64,000 bases of DNA from Bradyrhizobium quebecense (GTDB taxonomy: Bacteria; Pseudomonadota; Alphaproteobacteria; Rhizobiales; Xanthobacteraceae). Location: NCBI RefSeq assembly GCF_013373795.3, contig NZ_CP088022.1, forward strand, positions 124,001 to 188,000, given 5' to 3'. Positions within the stretch are counted from its first letter, which is position 1, and each line of letters begins with the position of its first letter. The notes under the pieces were generated by a model that worked only from the letters and a program-made list of their open reading frames with translations, searched no databases and was not told the DNA's origin. The position numbers were made by a program, and so were the translations under genes. This document shows, piece after piece, positions 58,898 to 64,000 of this stretch.

Positions 58898-60007
58898 ATG
58901 GAAATCCGCGCGCCCTACATTGTCGTTGGTGCATTCGTATTGTCGGCAATCGTCGCCGTGTTCGGCTTCGTCTACTGGCTGAACAATTTCGGTGGGATCG
59001 GAAAGCGGGAGACATACCAGCTCGTGTTTACCGACCCCGTGCCTGGCCTGCTCGTCGGGGCGGGCGTTCTCTTCAACGGTATCCGCGTCGGCGAGGTCAC
59101 GGCCCTTGAACTGGTCCCGGAACGCCCGCGCGAGGTTCGCGCCGGGATCGCAGTCGCCGAGCGCACGCCGGTGCATACCGATACGCGTGTCGGCCTCGAC
59201 TTCCAGGGGTTGACTGGTGTCCCGGTGATCGCGCTGGAAGGCGGTGATGATCCCCAGGCGCCGCCGGCGCGCGAACCGCTGGTGGCCGAAAAGGGGGCCG
59301 GGCGGAGCATGACGCAGGCCGCCCGCGATGCGCTACGCCGGGTCGATGCCGTCCTGTCCGACAACGCCGCGCCGCTGCACAGCACGATCGACAATCTCAG
59401 CACGTTCGCTGAAGGGCTCGCGCGCAATACGCCGAAGCTCGATGGAATTGTGGCCGGACTCGAACGCATGACCGGCGGCGGTGCGCCCGCGCCGCGCAAG
59501 GTGGCGTATGACCTTCACGCGGTGGACAGCTTCGGCGCGCAACGCCATGCGAAGCTGCCCGAGCAGCTGGTGATGGCGGAGCCGACCGCGATCGCCCGCC
59601 TCCAGACCCAGCGCTTCTTGTTCACGCCGGATGAGGAAATTCAGGGATTCGAAGGTGCGCAGTGGAGCGATAGTCTCCCGGTGCTGGTGCAGGCGCGGTT
59701 GCTGCAGAGCTTCGAGAATTACGACGTCGAGCATGCGCCACTGCGCGCCGACAGCGGCGTAGAAGGTGCGCCGCGTCTGCTGATCGACCTGCGCCGGTTC
59801 GAAATCGTGTGGGGACCTCAACCGCGCGCGACGATCTCGTTGTCCGCGAAGATCGTGGATCGAAATGGGCAGGTAAAGGCTGCAAAGCTTATCGAGGGAT
59901 CCGAAGGAATTAGCTCGCTGACGCCGTCCGAGGCGGCCGCCGCATTCGATAAGGCTTTCGGCACCCTCGCGAGGGAGCTCGTGATGTGGGTTGCGGCGAC
60001 GGACTGA
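58898..60007 (+). CDS. mlaD: MlaD (MCE domain) fused to PqiC-like auxiliary domain
   Basis: 369 residues: TM helix (YIVVGAFVLSAIVAVFGFVYWL), MCE domain (about 38-120; PGLLVGAGVLFNGIRVGEVTALEL), helical linker (LRRVDAVLSDNAAPLHSTIDNLSTFAEGL), then a C-terminal part resembling ABC-type auxiliary lipoproteins (YDLHAVDSFGAQR..TQRFLFTPDEEIQGFEGAQWSDSLPVLVQARLLQSFENYDV). This normally separate lipoprotein is here joined to MlaD without a lipobox. Follows mlaF by 18 bp. Confidence 0.85.
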   Translation: MEIRAPYIVVGAFVLSAIVAVFGFVYWLNNFGGIGKRETYQLVFTDPVPGLLVGAGVLFNGIRVGEVTALELVPERPREVRAGIAVAERTPVHTDTRVGLDFQGLTGVPVIALEGGDDPQAPPAREPLVAEKGAGRSMTQAARDALRRVDAVLSDNAAPLHSTIDNLSTFAEGLARNTPKLDGIVAGLERMTGGGAPAPRKVAYDLHAVDSFGAQRHAKLPEQLVMAEPTAIARLQTQRFLFTPDEEIQGFEGAQWSDSLPVLVQARLLQSFENYDVEHAPLRADSGVEGAPRLLIDLRRFEIVWGPQPRATISLSAKIVDRNGQVKAAKLIEGSEGISSLTPSEAAAAFDKAFGTLARELVMWVAATD

Positions 60008-60076
60008 ACCGGATCGTTGCAGCGTCTCACAACGAACGTCCTGGATCAGACTTGCTCGGCGGCTGCCGCCAAGCCA

Positions 60077-60091
60077 AGGTCGTCTCGACCT
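60077..60091. terminator. Hairpin at the mlaD/ackA junction
   Basis: AGGTCG-TCT-CGACCT, perfect 6-bp stem, just at the end of ackA and downstream of mlaD. Weak candidate for a bidirectional terminator. Confidence 0.3.
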
Positions 60092-61274
60092 AACGACCTG
60101 TGACCAGCAGGCTGCGGCAGTGCCGCGCAATACTGACTTCCTCATTGGTCGGAATGACCAGTACGTCGACCGGGTTGCCCTTCGCGGCGATACGCTGCGC
60201 GCCCTGAGCATTTGCGGCTGCATCGATGCTGACCCCGAGCCAGGAGAGGCGATCGCAGATGCGCTGCCGTATTTCCGGGGCGTGCTCGCCGATGCCGCCG
60301 GTGAACACCAGGCCATCGAGGCCGGCGAGGGTATTTGCCATCACGGCGACTTCTGCGGCGACACGAAATGTGAAGAGATCGACGGCTTCGCGAGCCGCAG
60401 GATCGTGGCTCGCCAGCAGGGCGCGCATGTCGGCTGACACCCCGGAGACGCCGAGCAGACCCGAACGTTCGTACAGCAGGTGCTGCACGTCATCGACCGA
60501 CATTTTCTCTTCCTGCATGAGATAAAGCAGCACGCCGGGGTCGATCGTTCCACAGCGTGTCCCCATCACGAGACCGTCGAGTGGGGTCAATCCCATCGTG
60601 GTGTCGACGCTGTCGCCCTTTCGCAAGGCACAGAGGCTCGCGCCATTGCCGAGGTGTGCCACGACGACGCGCTTGTCGGCCCAATGCGGGGCGATCGCGG
60701 CGAGCCGGCTGGCGACGTATTCGAAGGAGAGGCCGTGGAAACCGTAGCGGCGGATGCCACGCTGCTCAAATTGCCGCGGAATGGCAAAGCGGCTCACCGG
60801 CGGCGCCAGGCCGTGATGAAAGGCCGTGTCGAAGCAGGCGATCTGCGTCAGCTCCGGCTGCAGTGACTGCACGGCCCGGACCGGCGCAAGACAGCGCGGC
60901 TGGTGTAGCGGCGCCAGCGGCGTCAACGCCTCCAGCGCAGCGAGAGTCTGCCCTGCGATGACGACCGGCCCGTAGAACTCGCGGCCGCCATGGACGATGC
61001 GATGGCCAACGGCGGCGAGCCTTCCGCCGTCGAGATAGTCCTCGATCCAGGCAAATATATCACCGAACAGACCGTTGTCTTCCAACGTGCCGCTCGCGCG
61101 GCGCTTCTCGAACAGCTGCCTGCCCGAGGCATCGCTCACCACGATGCGCGGGACCTTCTCCTGCTCGTCAAGCAGGCCCTTGCATTGCAGCTCTGGCTCG
61201 GACGGCGCGATGTCGAACAGGCCGAACTTGATGCTGGACGAGCCGGCGTTAAGCACCAGGACGCTGTCGGACAT
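60090..61274 (-). CDS. ackA: Acetate kinase AckA
   Basis: 394 residues. VLNAGSSSIKFGLFD (N-terminal ATPase fold), HRIVHGGREFYGPV, CFDTAFHHGLAPPV, YGFHGLSFEYVASRL, VAHLGNGASLCAL, TMGLTPLDGLVMGTRCGTIDPGVLLYL and FTGGIGEHAPEIRQ. It converts acetyl phosphate and ADP to acetate and ATP. It lies 26 bp after the phosphoketolase gene and is transcribed with it, so the pathway is xylulose-5-P to acetyl-P to ATP. Confidence 0.95.
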   Translation of the reverse strand: MSDSVLVLNAGSSSIKFGLFDIAPSEPELQCKGLLDEQEKVPRIVVSDASGRQLFEKRRASGTLEDNGLFGDIFAWIEDYLDGGRLAAVGHRIVHGGREFYGPVVIAGQTLAALEALTPLAPLHQPRCLAPVRAVQSLQPELTQIACFDTAFHHGLAPPVSRFAIPRQFEQRGIRRYGFHGLSFEYVASRLAAIAPHWADKRVVVAHLGNGASLCALRKGDSVDTTMGLTPLDGLVMGTRCGTIDPGVLLYLMQEEKMSVDDVQHLLYERSGLLGVSGVSADMRALLASHDPAAREAVDLFTFRVAAEVAVMANTLAGLDGLVFTGGIGEHAPEIRQRICDRLSWLGVSIDAAANAQGAQRIAAKGNPVDVLVIPTNEEVSIARHCRSLLVTGR

Positions 61275-61300
61275 GGGTGGTCTCTCTCGCGTTCGCTGCC

Positions 61301-63712
61301 TCAGTCAACGGATTTGTGACCTGTCGCTCCATAGGGCCAGATCCAGTCACGGATTTGCGGCATGTCCTCGCCATGCTCGCGCACGTAGCGCGTATGCTCG
61401 ATCAGGGCGTCACGGAACTGCTGCTTGACGTGGGCGGCCGCGATGTCGAGCCCCGGCACGCGTTCGATTGCTTCGATGGCGAGATGGAAGCGGTCGAGGC
61501 CATTCAACACCACCATGTCGAACGGCGTCGTGGTGGTGCCTTCCTCCGCAAAGCCCCGCACGTGCATTCCGTCGTGATTGGTGCGGCTGTAGGTCAGGCG
61601 ATGGATCAGATAGGGATAGCCGTGATAGGCGAAGATGACAGGCTTGTCGCCGGTGAACAGGCTGTCGAAGTCGCGGTCGGACAGGCCGTGCGGATGCTGC
61701 TCCGTCGGCTGCAGCGTCATCAGGTCGACCACGTTGACGACGCGGATATTCAATTGCGGCAGCGCCTTGCGGAGCAGATCGACGGCGGCGAGCGTTTCCA
61801 GCGTCGGAACGTCGCCGGCGCAGGCCATCACCACGTCTGGCTCGGCGTTGACTGCTTCGGTGCCGGCCCATTTCCAGATGCCGATGCCCGCTTCGCAATG
61901 GGTCATTGCATCGCGCATCGAAAGCCATTGCGGCGCGGGTTGCTTGCCGGCGACAATCACATTGATGCGGTCATAGGTGCGCAGGCAGTGGTCTGCGACC
62001 CAGAGCAGGGTGTTCGCATCAGGCGGGAAGTAGACGCGGACGATGTCGGCCTTCTTGTTGGTGACGAGATCGACGAAGCCGGGATCCTGATGACTGAATC
62101 CATTGTGGTCCTGACGCCAGACATGCGAGGTGAGGAGATAGTTCAACGACGCGATCGGCCGCCGCCAGGGCAGCGCGCGCGAGACCTTCAGCCATTTGGC
62201 ATGCTGGTTGAACATTGAATCCACGATGTGGATGAAGGCCTCATAGCAGGAGAAGAAGCCGTGGCGGCCGGTAAGCAGGTAGCCCTCGAGCCAGCCTTGG
62301 CAGAGATGCTCGCTTAGGACCTCCATCACGCGGCCGTCATGGGCGAGGTGGACGTCATAAGGTTCGATGCCCTCCATCCAGACTCGGTCGGTGGCCTCGA
62401 AGACCGCGTCGAGACGGTTGGATGCGGTTTCGTCCGGACCCATGATGCGGAAATTGCGGGCCTCCGCATTCAGCTCTACGACCTCGCGCAAGAATTTGCC
62501 GAGTTCTCGCGTGGCTTCGGCGACGGCGTCACCCGGAGCGGTGACCTCGACCGCATGCGCACGGAAATCCGGCAGCTTCAATTCCCGCTTCAGGAGGCCC
62601 CCGTTGGCGTGCGGGTTGGCCCCCATCCGACGGTCGCCTGCGGGCGCAAGGGCTTGCAATTCAGGTACGAGCCGGCCGTTCGAATCGAACAGCTTGTCGG
62701 GCTCGTAGGTGCTCATCCAATGTTCGAGCAGTTTCAGATGCTCGGGGTTGCCGCGCGGGTTGGCGATCGGCACCTGATGTGCACGCCAGAAGCCTTCGAC
62801 CTTCAGCCCGTCGACTTCCTTCGGTCCGGTCCAGCCCTTCGGGCTGCGCAGCACGATCATCGGCCATCGCGGTCGCTTAAGGCCGCCGGTCTGCTGGTGC
62901 GCGGCTTGCTGGATCGAGCGGATGCCGGCGAGCGCGGTATCGAGCGTGTCGGCCATCAACCGATGCATGGCATGCGGATCGTCGCCTTCGACGAACAGCG
63001 GCTCGTAGCCGTAGCCGATGAAGAGGCTGCGGACTTCCTCATCATCCATCCGCCCAAGCACGGTGGGATTGGCAATCTTGTAGCCATTGAGGTGCAGGAT
63101 TGGCAGCACCGCGCCGTCCTGCACCGGGTTCAAGAATTTGTTGGAATGCCAGGACGCCGCGAGCGGACCGGTCTCCGCCTCGCCGTCGCCGACGACGCAA
63201 ACGGCAATCAAATCGGGGTTGTCGAACACTGCGCCATACGCGTGAACCAGTGCATAGCCGAGCTCACCGCCTTCGTGGATCGAGCCGGGCGTCTCCGGCG
63301 CCGCGTGGCTTGGAATGCCGCCGGGGAAGGAGAATTGGCGGAACAGCTTGCGCAAGCCGTCCGTATCGCGCGTCACCTCCGGATAGATTTCGGTGTAGGT
63401 GCCTTCGAGATAGGTGTTCGCAACCATACCGGGACCACCATGGCCGGGACCGCAAATATAGATGACGTTGAGGTCGGAAGCGCGGATTGCGCGATTGAGG
63501 TGGGCATAGATGAAATTGAGCCCAGGCGTGGTGCCCCAATGCCCGAGCAGGCGCGGCTTGATATGCTCCGGCTTCAGCGGCTCTTTCAGGAGGGGATTCG
63601 CAAGCAGATAGATTTGTCCAACGGAAAGGTAATTGGCGGCGCGCCAATAACGGTCGAGCAGCTCAAGATCATTCGTGCGTGCTTGCTCGTTTGGAGTGGT
63701 CGCAGATTGCAT
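61301..63712 (-). CDS. xfp: Xylulose-5-phosphate/fructose-6-phosphate phosphoketolase
   Basis: 803 residues. Family marks: [62 protein letters not shown] motif [68 protein letters not shown], and [14 protein letters not shown] [18 protein letters not shown]. It splits sugar phosphates to acetyl phosphate. GGAGAG precedes ATG 63712. Box 23 lies 79 bp upstream. Confidence 0.95.
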   Translation of the reverse strand: MQSATTPNEQARTNDLELLDRYWRAANYLSVGQIYLLANPLLKEPLKPEHIKPRLLGHWGTTPGLNFIYAHLNRAIRASDLNVIYICGPGHGGPGMVANTYLEGTYTEIYPEVTRDTDGLRKLFRQFSFPGGIPSHAAPETPGSIHEGGELGYALVHAYGAVFDNPDLIAVCVVGDGEAETGPLAASWHSNKFLNPVQDGAVLPILHLNGYKIANPTVLGRMDDEEVRSLFIGYGYEPLFVEGDDPHAMHRLMADTLDTALAGIRSIQQAAHQQTGGLKRPRWPMIVLRSPKGWTGPKEVDGLKVEGFWRAHQVPIANPRGNPEHLKLLEHWMSTYEPDKLFDSNGRLVPELQALAPAGDRRMGANPHANGGLLKRELKLPDFRAHAVEVTAPGDAVAEATRELGKFLREVVELNAEARNFRIMGPDETASNRLDAVFEATDRVWMEGIEPYDVHLAHDGRVMEVLSEHLCQGWLEGYLLTGRHGFFSCYEAFIHIVDSMFNQHAKWLKVSRALPWRRPIASLNYLLTSHVWRQDHNGFSHQDPGFVDLVTNKKADIVRVYFPPDANTLLWVADHCLRTYDRINVIVAGKQPAPQWLSMRDAMTHCEAGIGIWKWAGTEAVNAEPDVVMACAGDVPTLETLAAVDLLRKALPQLNIRVVNVVDLMTLQPTEQHPHGLSDRDFDSLFTGDKPVIFAYHGYPYLIHRLTYSRTNHDGMHVRGFAEEGTTTTPFDMVVLNGLDRFHLAIEAIERVPGLDIAAAHVKQQFRDALIEHTRYVREHGEDMPQIRDWIWPYGATGHKSVD

Positions 63713-63791
63713 GTCGCTCTCCAGGGATTCAAAGATGACCTCGGACGCCGCTATCGGTTCCACGTTAGAGGGCGAATATGACGGGAATGGC

Positions 63792-63805
63792 TTGAGCCAG
63801 CTCAA
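63792..63805. promoter_or_regulatory. FixK/FNR box 23
   Basis: TTGA-GCCAGC-TCAA; 79 bp before the phosphoketolase gene and 82 bp before the partial gene on the right. Confidence 0.75.
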
Positions 63806-63887
63806 AGATGCACGCCAATTCGGGCCGCAACGCCCACGTTCCTCCCAACGTCCATCAACACGGGACGTTCAAGGAACGGAAAGCTCG

Positions 63888-64000
63888 ATGTCGGAAACGG
63901 AACCCCACGAGGTCAGTTTCGCTCGCGCTCCAGGAGTTCCGGTGATGCGTCGCTTCGTGAGCATTGCCTGCGCTGGTGCGGCGCTCCGCGGTCGAGGACA
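63888..64000 (+). CDS. Start of an unidentified gene (cut by the window edge)
   Basis: Open from ATG 63888 (MSETEPHEVSFARAPGVPVM...) to the window end. ATG 63945 in the same frame has AGGAG 8 bp upstream and begins MRRFVSIACAGAALRG, which could be a signal peptide. Too short to identify. Confidence 0.4.
   Translation, partial: MSETEPHEVSFARAPGVPVMRRFVSIACAGAALRGRG

Noticed and set aside
62339..63781. 480-codon plus-strand frame opposite the phosphoketolase gene
   Set aside because: Mirror of xfp, without ribosome site or family likeness.
1..64000. CRISPR arrays, rRNA genes, complete insertion sequences
   Set aside because: None seen: no regular spaced repeats, rRNA sequence or intact transposase.

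Overview
The window looks like chromosome of a Bradyrhizobium-type alphaproteobacterium (Nitrobacteraceae: Bradyrhizobium or Rhodopseudomonas). The evidence is high GC, a fliF-fliG-fliH-fliN-flbD flagellar operon of the Caulobacter type next to a SciP homologue, CtrA-like sites, a FixK regulator with many FixK boxes, PHB genes, OpgC proteins and short GC-rich palindromic repeats typical of this group. The assignment rests on recognising gene content, not on a database search.

Region 1 (1-2803) is the end of an alkanesulfonate utilisation operon: ssuD (cut by the window edge), ssuC, ssuB and a flavin reductase. Region 2 (2831-9300) holds a small beta-rich hypothetical gene, a small membrane protein, the flagellar operon read leftwards (fliF, fliG, fliH, fliN, flbD) and sciP, with CtrA-like and GANTC sites upstream. 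Region 3 (9300-15200) is accessory: GC-rich inverted repeats, a Tat-type alpha/beta hydrolase, opgC, an AraC regulator, small proteins, and several perfect palindromes that look like operators. Region 4 (15205-20344) carries flgD and fliK (leftward), then mnmA, a PmtA-type methyltransferase, a small secreted protein and tRNA-Met with a consensus promoter. A decayed recombinase-like remnant abuts the tRNA.

Region 5 (20.8-63.8 kb) is the remarkable part: about 43 kb in which nearly every transcription unit is preceded by a TTGA-N6-TCAA type FNR/FixK box. I located 23 boxes, most ending 50-65 bp before a start codon, and noticed none in the first 20 kb. A FixK-like regulator with the E-x-x-S-R recognition helix is encoded inside the island beside hemN. 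The genes form a low-oxygen and dormancy toolkit: eight CBS-domain proteins (five with a C-terminal BON domain), two tandem universal stress proteins, Hsp20, two c-type cytochromes, a LOG-family hydrolase, a beta-CASP nuclease, two release-factor/host-attachment-like proteins, a Mg2+-type P-ATPase, OpgC, phaB and phaC, phosphoketolase plus acetate kinase, a fused ADP-forming acyl-CoA synthetase/acetyltransferase, a zinc alcohol dehydrogenase, an Mla-type lipid transporter with two fused subunits, and about six tiny membrane proteins.

My reading is that FixK switches the island on when oxygen falls. Carbon then flows through phosphoketolase and acetyl phosphate (ATP from AckA), reducing power is stored as PHB, haem synthesis becomes oxygen-independent, and CBS/Usp proteins sense adenylates. 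In composition this resembles the DosR dormancy regulon of mycobacteria, an analogy rather than homology.
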